A DNA stretch of 64,000 bases from the NCBI GenBank assembly GCA_030280995.1, contig JASXTE010000017.1, forward strand, positions 12,447,998 to 12,511,997, read 5' to 3'. Positions 47,930-59,750 of this stretch are shown here, piece after piece (the stretch's first letter is position 1; each line of letters begins with the position of its first letter). Under the pieces are notes generated by a model. It did no database searches, was not told the origin of the DNA, and saw only the letters and a list, made by a program, of their open reading frames with translations. Both the position numbers and the translations under genes were made by a program. This DNA comes from Hemileia vastatrix (Eukaryota > Basidiomycota > Pucciniomycetes > Pucciniales > Zaghouaniaceae).

Positions 47930-48155
47930 CAATTAATCAAAAATGGAGGGAGGCCCACCTTCTGGTAAGGGGTTTTTTTACAATTATATTATATATTTTA
48001 TACAAAATTGATACAAGTTTAGCTGCTCATTTGAATGGTATTAATCTCACATTGAAGAGCCAATTTTATCTATGAGTCAAAAAATCACCTTTTTCAAAAA
48101 CATAATTTAACAAAAAATATCTTGCTGTTTTAGATACTAAACATGGTACATGTAT

Positions 48156-48339
48156 CACTACCAACACCATTTGTTATGACACAAGGTGTAAAAAATTTGT
48201 AACAGTTGTGTAATGGTTGCATAATAAATACATAACAATCTTTATGTCCCCTACCAATCAATAATAATTGTTATGTATTTGTTACACAACTGTTATGCAA
48301 CTGTTACGCTGTGTGGCGTAAAAAACAAATTTGGTAGTG
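48156..48339. mobile_element. CACTA-type MITE, 184 bp
   Basis: Ends CACTACCAAC and GTTTGTAAAT-like inverted sequence closing GGTAGTG; TAT duplicated on both sides (48153-48155 and 48340-48342). Nearly palindromic throughout (TTGTAACAGTTGTGTAATGG against its inverted partner at 48265-48305), so the transcript could fold into one long hairpin. Confidence 0.85.
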
Positions 48340-50802
48340 TATTCTACACATGCTTTTGAATGTGAATCTTTTTGAAAGAAATGAAAAATAGTATTTTTTA
48401 TGGATTTTATCATGAAAAATAGTATTTTTTATGGATTTTATCATGAAAAATTAAATTTTGAGAATATATTGCTGGGTACTGTACAGTGGGAAGAAGGGTA
48501 TAATTGTCACATTTCAAACTAACATAGCCCTCACAAGAGAATTTTAAATGACATCAAAATTTCTATTCTGGTCAACTAGACCACCCTGATTCATTACTCA
48601 TGAAAAAAATGTTTACAAAATTATTTTATTTTATATTGATTGCTTTTGGAAAATGACTTTTTTGCCACTTGAAAACCAGTGAGGTGAAAGAAATGATACC
48701 TTCACCATTAGATAGCCCCTTCTTTATAACCTTACATTCAAATAAAGAATATTGAAGAAGAAATAAAATTGAGGTGAAAGAATTAAAGAAATTTTTGTGT
48801 AAATCACCACTGTAAATCTAGGGGTGAATTGCTAGCAATCCCCTCTCTTGAAATTTAAAGTGTCCCTTAAATATTCCAGGTTTATGAATACTTTATAAAC
48901 ATAAGTAAATTAGAGTTAGATTTACATTTATTCTCAGATTGATTATAGACAGAATATCAACTGATTCCAAATTATGCACAAGTTGATCCTCCAGAACTTC
49001 ATTTTGGTCCTCTGATGAGCACAAATTGAGCACAAATTGATCTAACCTAAGCTTATGCATATATAATAATTCAGGATACTTGATCTACTAAATTTGATAA
49101 TAAAATAAAATATTGATGAATTTATATAAAAAATAATTATTATGTAAGATATTAAATTATAAATTTAGTCATCATAGGAAGGCACTTAATAGAACTTAAT
49201 TATACTGTGTGACACCTTAATACTGTATCACACATGTTTGAAACATTTAAAACAAAATGAGTCATGATTGGAAATGAAATTGCTTGGACAGACACTTTCA
49301 AAATTAATACTGACCATAATACACAAGTATGAAACCTTGGCATCTATCCAATAAAAGATTTTCCTTCTGATAAATGTATTTTTCTTAGTTACTCCCTGCT
49401 AAAAAGTGTCCTTCTGAGGTTTGTCTGACCTTCAGGGGGGTAATTTGGCCACATCACACTACTTCTATTTCCATGATTGACCAAAACATCATCCTCATTC
49501 CCATCTAAAGAGTTGATCTCATCTGACTGTGGCTGATCGAAGGGGTCCACCACAAGTTTAGTCAAAATTTTGGTGAACACTTTTTTGATGGATAGTGACT
49601 AACTGGTGCTTTCCGAAATTGTCCACCTCAAGTTAGGATAAACTTCAGGAGGATAAATTTATTATAAATACCAAATTAATTGAAGAATACTTTTGCCCTA
49701 GCTACTCTGCATCATAAAAGTGTACAACTGAGGTTTAGCCATAATTCAGGTAGACACTTTTGCAAAGGCACAGTCTGATGGGTTTAATATCTATATATGG
49801 AAATAAGTATCAGTTTTTTATCAACATGGAACTAGAATTAATTTAATATGGCCAAAGTGTCCACCTGAAGTTTGGCCAAAATACAGGTGGAAATTATAAT
49901 GAGGATTACTTGATGAAATGAAGAAGACTTGCAATTACTTTCCATCATAAAATTTTCAAACTTAAGTTTATCAAAACTTGTGGTGACACTTTTGCCAGAT
50001 CCAGTCATATGGGATCAACTCTATATATGGCAATGAGAATCAATTTTTAGTCAACCATGACATTAGAAGTAATTTGATATGGACAAACTTTCCACCTGAT
50101 TTTTGGCCAAAAATAAGTTGGAAATGTTTATGAGGAATACTAGATTAACTAAAGAAGACTTGCACCCTACTACTGTCCATCATAAAAGTGTCCACCAGAA
50201 GAATTCTCAAACTTGTGGTTGACACCTTTGGCCTGGTCCAGCCATATGGGATCAATTCTGCATATGGAAATGAGGATTTAATTTGGTCAATCATGGTACT
50301 AGAAGTAATTTGATATAGATAAAGTGTCCAACTAAATATTGGAAAAAAATCAGTTGAAAACTTCATTTAGTTTTTCAAAAAAGTCAAATTAAGTAAAATT
50401 TTATTCCTGATGATGCCCATTTTATCCAACACCTCTTCTCAGCCTTGAAAGTAGGCATTTAGCTTGAATTTTGAATTTCATATAAAATCCCTATTATTCA
50501 ACCTATTTCTTTTTATCCCATTTTTTTCTTTTAGATATCAATTAATTTTATGCAAAACAAATAATTTTCATAATTTTTTACCTGTATTTAATAAATTTAT
50601 TAAAGGTTTAACATCACCCTGTAAGCATTTGGCACATGTTTTTTTGCTATACTAATAAAAATAATAATATACTGGTGACAAAAAATTGATCAAATGATAA
50701 AATATTAATAAAACAGAAAGATCAAATACCAGTGGATATGTTTTAAAAAAATACCAGTTGCACTGAAGAAGACCTGCACTCTAGATACTCACCATCAAAA
50801 AA

Positions 50803-53800
50803 GTGTCCAGCACAAGTTCGGCCAAACTTGTGCTGGACACTTTTGGTCAGGTGCAGTCATATGAGATCAATTCTCTCTATGGCAATGAAAAAAATTATTT
50901 TATAAAAAAATTCAATAGAAGTAGTTTTATATAGCCAAATTTTCCACCTAGAGTTCATCCAAACCACAGGTGCACAATTTTTTATCTTTAAAAAAAAGTA
51001 AATTTAGTACAGTTTATCCCTGATGGCTCTCATTTGCTTCAACACCTCTACTGGCCTTTGATAGTAGGAATATTACTTGGATTTATTTTTTCATATTTGA
51101 TCCCTTTAACTTAATTTATTATTCATCATATTGCTTTTGGATATCAATTATTAATTTTTAAAATAAATTGTTTTAATATTTTTATACATTTATTTAATAA
51201 TATTATAAATGGTGTAACATCACCTGGTATGCATTTGCAACATGAGTTTTTTCTATACTTATAAAATTAATAATATAATGGTGATCATAAATTAATCAAA
51301 TGATATTTATGAGTGAGGCACAAAGATAAAATACCAGTAGACATGTTTGTAAGAAATACTAGATGAACTAAAGAAAAATTATACCCTAGCTACTCTCCAT
51401 CATAAAAGTGTCCAGCACAAGTTTGTCTGAACTTGTGCTGGACACTTTTGGTCAGGTGCAGTCAGATGGGAGCAATTCTCTCTATGGGAATGAAGATAAA
51501 TTTTTGATAAATAATTACACTAGAAGTAGTTTGATATGGCAAAATTTTCATCCTGAAGTTTTGGTAAACCTCAAGTGGATTTTTTTTATTTTTACAAAAA
51601 AGAGAATTTAGTGCAAGTTTAGCCCTGATTGTGCTAATTTGATTCAACATCTCTTTTTTTTGTTTATGGCAGGAATTCAACTTGGATTTCAATTTTCATC
51701 TTTGATTTCTTTTATTTTACTTTATTCCCCTCATATTGCTTTTGGATAGAAGTTTATTTTTTGTAAAATAAATAATTTACATACTTTTTTACCTTTATTT
51801 AATAATATTATAAAAGGTGTAACATCACCCAGTATTCATTTGGCATACAAGTTCTTGCTATACTGATAATATTAATAATATAATGGTGACAAAAAATTAA
51901 TCAATTTATAAATATTAGTGAGGCACAAAGATTGAATAACAGTGGTCATGTTTATAAGAAATTCCAGATGTTTAAAATGACTTGCACCCTGGCTACTCTC
52001 CATGATAAAAGTGTCAAGCACAAGTTTAACCAAACTTGTGCTGGACACCTTTGGTTGCATGCTGTCAGATGCAATCAATTCTTTTTATGGAAATGAGACT
52101 GAATGATCACTCCATCATTGTACTGAAAGTAGTTTTATATGGACAAATTGTCCCCCTGAAGTTTGTCCAAACCTAAGGTAGACAATTTTTTACTTTGTTA
52201 AAAATTAAATTTAATCCATGTTAATCTATGATGGTGCCCATTTTTTCTGAAGCCTCTACTGGCTCATGATAGCAGAAATTATACTAAATATCTTTATTTC
52301 ATGTTTGATCTCTTTAATTTTAATTTTACCCTTTTATTTACCCTTTAGCTTTTAAATTTCAATTTTATTTTTGTAAAACTGATAATTCTCACATTTTTTT
52401 ACATTTATTATTTAATATTATTAAAGTTGTAAAATCACCCAGTGTACATTCAGTACACATGTTTTTGCTATACTAAAAACATTAATAATATAATGGTGAC
52501 TAAAAAATAATCAAATAATAAATATGGATGACACAGAAAGATCAAATACCCATAGACATTTTTAAAATGAATATAAGATTAACTGAAGAAGACTTGCACC
52601 CTAGCTAATCTCCATCATAAAAGTGTCCAGCACAATTTCAGCTGAGTTTGTGCTGGACACTTTTGGTTGCATGCAGTCAGATGGGATAAATTTACTCAAT
52701 GGAAGTTAAAATGAATTTTTGCTCAATCATTGCACAAGTAGTTTTATACTGCTATACTATCCTCCTGATTTTTTAGAAAACCTCAGGTGGACACTTTTAT
52801 TAATTTTTAAAAAAAGAAAACATATTCCAAATCTAGGACTGGTGGTGCAAATTTGGTCTGAAAACTCAAATTATCTTTGATGGCAGAAATTTTATTTGAA
52901 TGTTTAATTTCATATTTAATCACTTTTATTTTACTTTTTTATTCCTGTTTTTGCTTTCAAATATCAATTTATTTATTGTAAAACTAATACTTTTCATATT
53001 TTTTTTACTTTTATTTAATAAGATTATGAAAGATGTAGCATCTCCCAGTATGCATTTGGCTTACAAGTTTTTTCAATACAAATAACATTAATATTATAAT
53101 GGTGAAAAACAATGAATCAAATGATAAATATGAATGACACAGAAAGATCATATACAAGTGGATTTTTTATAAGGAATACCTGATGAACTGAAGAAGACCT
53201 GCACCCTAGATACTCACCATCATAAAAGTGTCCAGCATAAGTTTGGCCGAACTTGTGCTGGACACTTTTGGTTGCATGCAGTCAGATGGGATAAATTTAC
53301 TCTATGGAAATGAAAATGACATTTTGCTCAATTATTGCACAATAAGTAGTTTGATATTGCCAAAATGTCCTCCTGATGATTTTTCAAAACTCATCACGAC
53401 ACTTTCTTTGGTTTAACAAAAAAGAAAATCTAGTGTAAGTTTAGCCCTGGTGGTGCACATTTGATCTAACACCTCTACTTGTTATTGATAGTGGGAATTT
53501 TCCTTAGATTTTTTTTTCTTATTTTATCCCTTTTATTTTACTTTTTTTATTGCTCATATTGCTTTGGATATTAATTTTTAATTTTTAAAATAAATAATTT
53601 TCATACTCTTATACCTTTATTTAATAATATATGATTAAATGTGGAACACCACCTGGTATGCATTTTTCACACAAGTTATTACTATAGTAATAATGTTAAC
53701 AATATAATGATGACAAAAAATTAATCAAATGGTAAATTTAAATGACACAGAAAGATCAAATTCCAGTGGAAACGTTTATAAGAAATCCCTTTTGAGTTTA

Positions 53801-56800
53801 AGAAGATTTGCTGTATGCATACTCTCAATTATAAAAGTGTCCAGCACAAGTTCGGCGGAACTTGTGCTGGACACTTTTGGTTGCATGAAGTCATATGAGA
53901 TAAATTTTCTCTATGTCAATAAAAATGATTTTTCACTCAATTATTGAAGTAAAGAATGTTTAATATTGTAAAATTGTCCCCTGGAAGTCTGTCCAATCCT
54001 CAGGTCAAAATTTGTTAGCTATACATAAAAGTAAGTTTAGACCAAGTCTTGACCTAGGGGTCCCCAACTGTCCCAACACCACTTCTGGCTCTTGATAGTA
54101 GAAATTTTACTTGTATTTTTTATTTCGTTTTTGATCCCATTTATTTTCATTTTACTTTTCTATTACTCTTTTTAATTTTAAGTATCAATTTATTTTTTTA
54201 AAAACTAAACATATTCATATTTTTTTAACTTTATATAATAATATTATTAAAGTTGTAACATCACCAATTTTGCATTTGGCATGCAGGTTTTTGCTATACT
54301 AGAAACATTAATAATATATATGGTGACAAAAAATTAATTATAAGATAAATATGAATGATAAAAAAAAGTTAAAAACCCAATAGAAATGTGAAAAACAAAA
54401 AACTGATGTACCGAGAAACACTTCCACCCTAGCTACTCTCCATCATAAAAGTGTCCAGCACAAGTTCGGCCAAACTTGTGCTGGACACTTTTGAACAGGT
54501 GCAGTCAGATGGGATCAATTCTCTCTGTGGAAATTAAATTTAAAAAAATGCTAAATAATTACATTAGAAGTCGTGTGGTATGGCTGAATTATCCACCTTG
54601 AGTTTTTCTAAACCTCAGGTGAAAAATTTTTTATCTTTAAAAAAAATTAAATTTTATCAAATTTAGCCCTGATGGCACCCGTTTGTTTCAACACCTCTAC
54701 TAGCTCTTGAAGGCAGGAATTTTTCTTGAATTTTTCTTTTTCATATTTGATCTCTTTTACTTTACTTTTTTATCACTCATGTTACACTTGGATATTAATT
54801 TATAATTTTGGAAAAGAAATCATTTTCATATTTTTTTAACATTTTTTAATTATATTATAAAAGGTGTAATATAACATGGCATGCATTTGGCGCACAAGTT
54901 TTTTCTATACTAATAATATTAATAATATTCTAATGACAAAAAATTATTCAGATAATAAAATATGAATAACACAGAAAGATCAAATACCATTTGACATGTT
55001 TTAAAAAAATAACAGTTGCACTGAAGAAGACCTGCACCCTAGCTACTCTCCATCATAAAAGTGTCCAGCACAAGTTCGGCCGAACTTGTGCTGGACACTT
55101 TTGGTCAGGTGCAGTCAGATTGGATCAATTCTCTCTATGGCAATGAAAAAAATTATTTGATAAGAAACTTCACTAGATTTAGTTTTATATAACTGAATTA
55201 TCCACCTAGAGTTCATCCAAACCACAGGTACACAATTTTTTATCTTTAAAAAACAATCAATTTAGTACAATTTATCCCTGATGGCTCTCATTTGCTTCAA
55301 CATCTCTACTGGCCTTTGATATTAGCAATGATACTTGGAATTTGTTTTTCATACTTGATCGCTTTAACCAAATTTTTTATTTCTCATATTGCTTTTGGAT
55401 ATCAATTAATAATTTTTAAAATAAATTATTTTAATATTTTTATACATTTTTTTAATAATATTATAAAAGGTGTAACATCACTCAGTATGCATTTGGCACA
55501 TGATTTTTTGCTATACTTATATAATTAATAATATAATTAAGATAAAAAATTAATCAAACAATATGTATGAGTGAGGCACAAAGATAAAATACCAGTAGAC
55601 ATGTTTGTAAGAAATACCAGATGAACTGAAGAAAAATTCTACCCCAGCCGCTCTCCATCATAGAAGTGTCCATCACAAGTTTGGCCGAACTTGTGCTGGA
55701 CACTTTTGGTCATGTGCAGTCAGATGGGATCAATTCTCTGTATGGCAACAAAAAAATTTTTTTATCAAATTTCACTAGAAGTAGATTGGTTTAACTGAAT
55801 CATCCACCTGCTGTTCTGCCCAATATCAGGTGTATAATTTTTTATCTTTAAAGATAAGGTCACTTATTACAATTAAGCCCTGATGGCTCCCATTTGCTTT
55901 AACACCTCTACTGGCTCTTGATAGCAGGAATTTTACCAGTATTTTTTTCATATTTGAACTCTTTGACTTTTATTTTACTCTTTTATTCCTCTTTTTACTT
56001 TTAAATTTCTATTTAATTTTTGTAAAACTAATCCTTTCCATATTTATTTACGTCTATTTTAAAATATTATTGAAGGTATAACTTCACATGGTATGCATTT
56101 GGCACACAAGTTTTTGCTATACTAATAACATTAATAATATAATGGTGATAAAATATTAATCGGATGATAAATATGAAAGATAAAGACTGATCAAATACCA
56201 GTAAACATGTTTATGAGAAATATAAGATGAAGGAACTGAAGAAAATTTCCACCCAAGCTACTCTCCATCATAGAAGTGTCCAGCACAAGTTTGGCCGAAC
56301 TTGTGCTGGACACTTTTAGTCACGTGCAGTCAGATGGGATCAATTCTCTATATGGCAACAAAAAAACATTTTTTTATTAAACGTCACTACAAGTAGTTTT
56401 GTTTAGCTGAATCATCCACCTGTTGTTCTTCCCAACCTCAGGTGTATAATTTTTTATCTTTAAAAAAAAATTCACTTATTACAATTTAGCCCTGATGGCT
56501 TCCATTTTTTTCAACACATCTACTGGCTCTTGAGAGCAAGAATTTTACTAGTATTTTGTTTTTCATAATTGATCTCTTTGAGATTAATTTTACCTTTTTA
56601 TCCCTCATATTGCTTTTGTATATCAATTTATTTTTTGTAAAACAAATCATTTTCATATTTTTTTACCTTTATTTAATAATATTATAAAAGGTGTAACATC
56701 ACCCGGTATGCGTTGGGCACACAAGTTTTTGCTATACTTATAATATTAATAATATAATGGTGACAATAAATTAATCAAATTATATATATGAGTGAGGCAC

Positions 56801-57504
56801 AAAGATCAAGTACCAATGGACATGTTTATAAGAAATACCAGATTAACTGAAGAGAAATTCTACCCTAGCTACTCTCTGTCATAAATGTGTCCAGCACAAG
56901 TTGGGCCGAACTTGTGCTGGACACTTTTTGTCACATGCAGTCTGGTGTGATCAATTCTCTCTCAATCATTGAACTAGAAGTTGTTTGATATGGCTAAATG
57001 GTTCTGCTGAAGTTTTTTTAAACCTCAGATTGGCACTTTTTTGTTTTTCAATAAAGCAATTATAGTCCAAGTTTAGCCTCACTGGTGGACATTTGCCCCA
57101 ACATGTCTACTTGCTCTTGATGGCAGTAATTTTATTTTAATTTTTTATTTCATATTTGATTCCTGTAATTTTACCTTTTTATCCCTCATATTGCTTTTGT
57201 ATATCAATTTATTTTTTGTAAAACAAATCATTTTCATATTTTTCTACCTTTATTTAATAATATTATAAAAGGTGTAACATCACCCGGTATGCATTTGGCA
57301 CACGAGTTTTTGCTATACTTATAATATTAAAACATAATGGTGACAAAAAATCAATCAAATGATAAATATGAGTGAGGCACAAAGATCAAATACCAGTGGA
57401 CATGTTTATGAGAAATACCAGATGAACTGAAGAAAAATTCCACCCTAGCTAACCTCCATCATAAAAGTGTCCAGCACAAGTTGGGCCAAACTTGTGCTGG
57501 ACAC
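50803..57504. repeat. E2 tandem array: 12 palindromes, period about 607 bp
   Basis: 38-bp palindromes start at 50803, 51408, 52011, 52623, 53228, 53837, 54451, 55061, 55666, 56276, 56887 and 57467. Spacings are 603-614 bp, except the last (580). Arms are GTGTCCAGCACAAG/CTTGTGCTGGACAC with few mismatches, while the central ten bases vary (e.g. TTCGGCCGAA, TTTGGCCGAA, TTTCAGCTGA). Decayed forms precede near 49535 and 50187. Flanking DNA of each unit is clearly related but more diverged than the palindrome. Confidence 0.92.
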
Positions 57505-58092
57505 TTTTGGTCACACGCAGTCTGATGTGATCAATTCTCTCTATTGCAATGAAAATGAATTTTTCTTCAATAATTGCACTAGAAGTTGTTTGATATGGCA
57601 AAATTGTCATCCTGAAGTTTTGGTAAAGCTCCAGTGGATTTTTTTTTATTTTTACAAAAAAGAAATTATAGTCCAAGTTTAGTTCCACTGGTGGGCGTTC
57701 ACCCCATCATGTCTACTTGCTCTTGATGGGAGGAATTTCACTTTAATTTTTTATTTCATATTTGATCCCTTTAATTTTACCTTTTTATCCCTCATATTGC
57801 TTTTGGATATCAATTTATTTTTTGTAAAGCAAATCATTTTCATATTTTTTTACCTTTATTTAATAATATTATAAATGGTGTAACATCACCCGGTATGCAT
57901 TTGGCACACGAGTTTTTGCTATACTTATAATATTAATAACATAATGGTGACAAAAATCAATCAAATGATAAATATGAGTGAGGCACAAAGGTCAAATACC
58001 AATTAATCAATAGTTCTTTTTAATATTATAAATTTTTTGATTAAATAAAATGGTAATAATGAATTATATTTTTCATCCACAATTCCACTCTA

Positions 58093-58323
58093 ATGATTCC
58101 CACTGCACAAAAAGGGCTCACTTGGTCCTTTCTTTACTGCTTGTGCATATATTTTATTGCCCACAGTACTACAATTTTTTGTAGTGATTATTCCACATCT
58201 GATTCCGGAATATTTTTAAACAATATAAGTTTTTTTTACAAAAGACCATATCATATCCAATATCCCACAAAAAATACAACCTGTTTTTGTATTAAAGCCC
58301 GTAAATTATTAAGAAATTGTTAA
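58093..58323 (+). other. Short open frame conserved between E2 and E1
   Basis: 76 codons starting MIPTAQKGLTWSF, the counterpart of 20882-21094 (minus). The shared core is largely unchanged; the C-terminus differs and runs on here. No domain. Coding status unknown. Confidence 0.25.
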
Positions 58324-58669
58324 AATAATTAGATTAGACCCTGGCACAGCTAGATCCATACCAACCAACCTAAAGTCTTTTCAATATTGAAAAAAATTAA
58401 ATAAAATTATGATATCATACTAAATTATGGGCACCAACCATAATTCAGCACTTCTCATTTGCTCTGCTACAAAATGAGTGCATGTAGCATTTTTCTAATG
58501 TCAGACTGTTTTTCTTCCTTCCCTCACACCTTTAGTCCAGAATGAAAATTTAGTATGAGTTTTGGTCAAAATGGTTTGCCAGTGTTATCTGTATGCAATA
58601 TGAATTCATATTGCATATTTCTATTTATGCATAAAATATACTTGTTAAGCATCATTTTTTTGCATTTTT

Positions 58670-58880
58670 CAATCATTATGCATATTTATGCATATTCATA
58701 TGCATATTCATTATACAGATTTATATGCATATTAATATATTTTATTCATATACATATATGCACCTTTTTTTGCATATTCAATATGCATATTTTTAATGCA
58801 TATTCAATATGCATATCTTTATGCATATTCAATATGCATATTTTTATGCATATTTTTATGCATATTTTTTATGCATAATC
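58670..58880. repeat. TGCATA-rich tract of E2
   Basis: Longer and more regular than in E1, with repeated TTATGCATATT and CAATATGCATA phrases. Self-complementary, so it could form multiple alternative stems. Confidence 0.82.
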
Positions 58881-59750
58881 ACTATGCATATTTATTCTTC
58901 ATAGTCATTATGCATACACTTTGGATAGGCATTTCACATCAATTTTTAGCATGTAATAAGTATCCACCATGCAAATTCAAATGCATATGCATCTATATCA
59001 TACACGCAACATATATTCAAGTTTATTATTTGAATATTAAGGTATGCTAAGTGATGTTGTTCAACCTTTTTCCAAACCTGAGATTAACTGATGTTCAATG
59101 TGGTTCTTAAGCTCTGCTCAAGGAGGGATTGTTCTGGATTCAATCTGTGACAGTTTATTTTTTCAATGTTTTTTCATCAGATTTAAAAACAACTTTCTGA
59201 CAGTTTCAGGATGGTTTCCCAACAGTTTCCTGACAAATTCCTGATAGTTTCAAAAAGAGGGAACTGCTAGCAGTTCACCCCCAGATTTCCCGTGGTGAAT
59301 GGCAGTGAATCCACCATATGCATCTTCCCAGTGAAAGTTTGGCAGTGATTCAGCACTCTTCAAGGGTTGAATATTGGACAAAATTGATGTTTCAATGGGG
59401 TTCAGGAGCAGTTAATTTTTTGATACTTGGGTTTTTGATTCAAGTACTTCTCTTCCTTCAATTCATGGTGTCCATTTGGGTGTGGGAATATATTCGGCAG
59501 ACCTAGAACAAGTTGAAGTTGATCCATCAGGGCAAAAATTGAACATAATTTTCATTAGCCTGAAAACCAGCCAGTTTTACAATTAATGAAAAAAATAGCT
59601 TAAAAAATGAAATAGAAGAAGGTTAAGAATAAAAGCAACACCATTATCAAGTCTATTGTTGAGATGATGGTTGAACAAAGAAAAGATGAAGATGTTTCAA
59701 AAATCAAAAGTATGCATAAAAGTGACAATGATACCCTTCTTCCCACTGTA

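Larger units (their letters stand above)
41184..48481 (+). mobile_element. Tc-4: Tc1/mariner-type element split by a Ty3 element
   Basis: Left end AAGTACCTGGATATATATTC, inverted right end CAGTACCCAGCAATATATTC; TA at 41182-41183 and 48482-48483. Pieces are 41184-41702 and 47930-48481. It contains the N-terminus and last residues of a Tc1 transposase around the Ty3 insertion, and a small CACTA-type MITE (48156-48339) in its right part. Net about 0.88 kb of its own DNA. Confidence 0.75.
48805..59297. mobile_element. E2: CACTA-like element, inverted copy of E1
   Basis: 10493 bp. Starts CACCACTGTAAATCTAGG and ends with inverted CACCACGGGAAATCTGG; TSD AAT (48802-48804 and 59298-59300). Content runs opposite to E1: decayed units, twelve clear array units, the conserved short frame, the TGCATA tract, then the terminus. 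It lacks the three large insertions of E1 and so serves as its reference. No transposase. Confidence 0.77.
48484..59748. mobile_element. Tc-5: non-autonomous Tc1/mariner-type element split by E2
   Basis: Left end CAGTGGGAAGAAGGGTATAA, inverted right end CAGTGGGAAGAAGGGTATCA, continuing to TTGTCAC in both. TA at 48482-48483 and 59749-59750. Pieces are 48484-48804 and 59301-59748, about 770 bp net. No transposase recognised. Confidence 0.85.

Noticed and set aside
50803..57504. Regularly spaced palindromic repeats as a CRISPR-like array
   Set aside because: Spacing is about 607 bp, the spacers are related to each other rather than unique, and the setting is eukaryotic transposon DNA. It is a tandem satellite with one palindrome per unit.
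19951..59297. E1 and E2 as arms of one giant inverted duplication
   Set aside because: Each has its own 3-bp target duplication (TTT and AAT) and its own host element (Tc-3 and Tc-5), and flanking DNA outside the CACCAC ends is not mirrored. Two insertions in opposite orientation explain it better.
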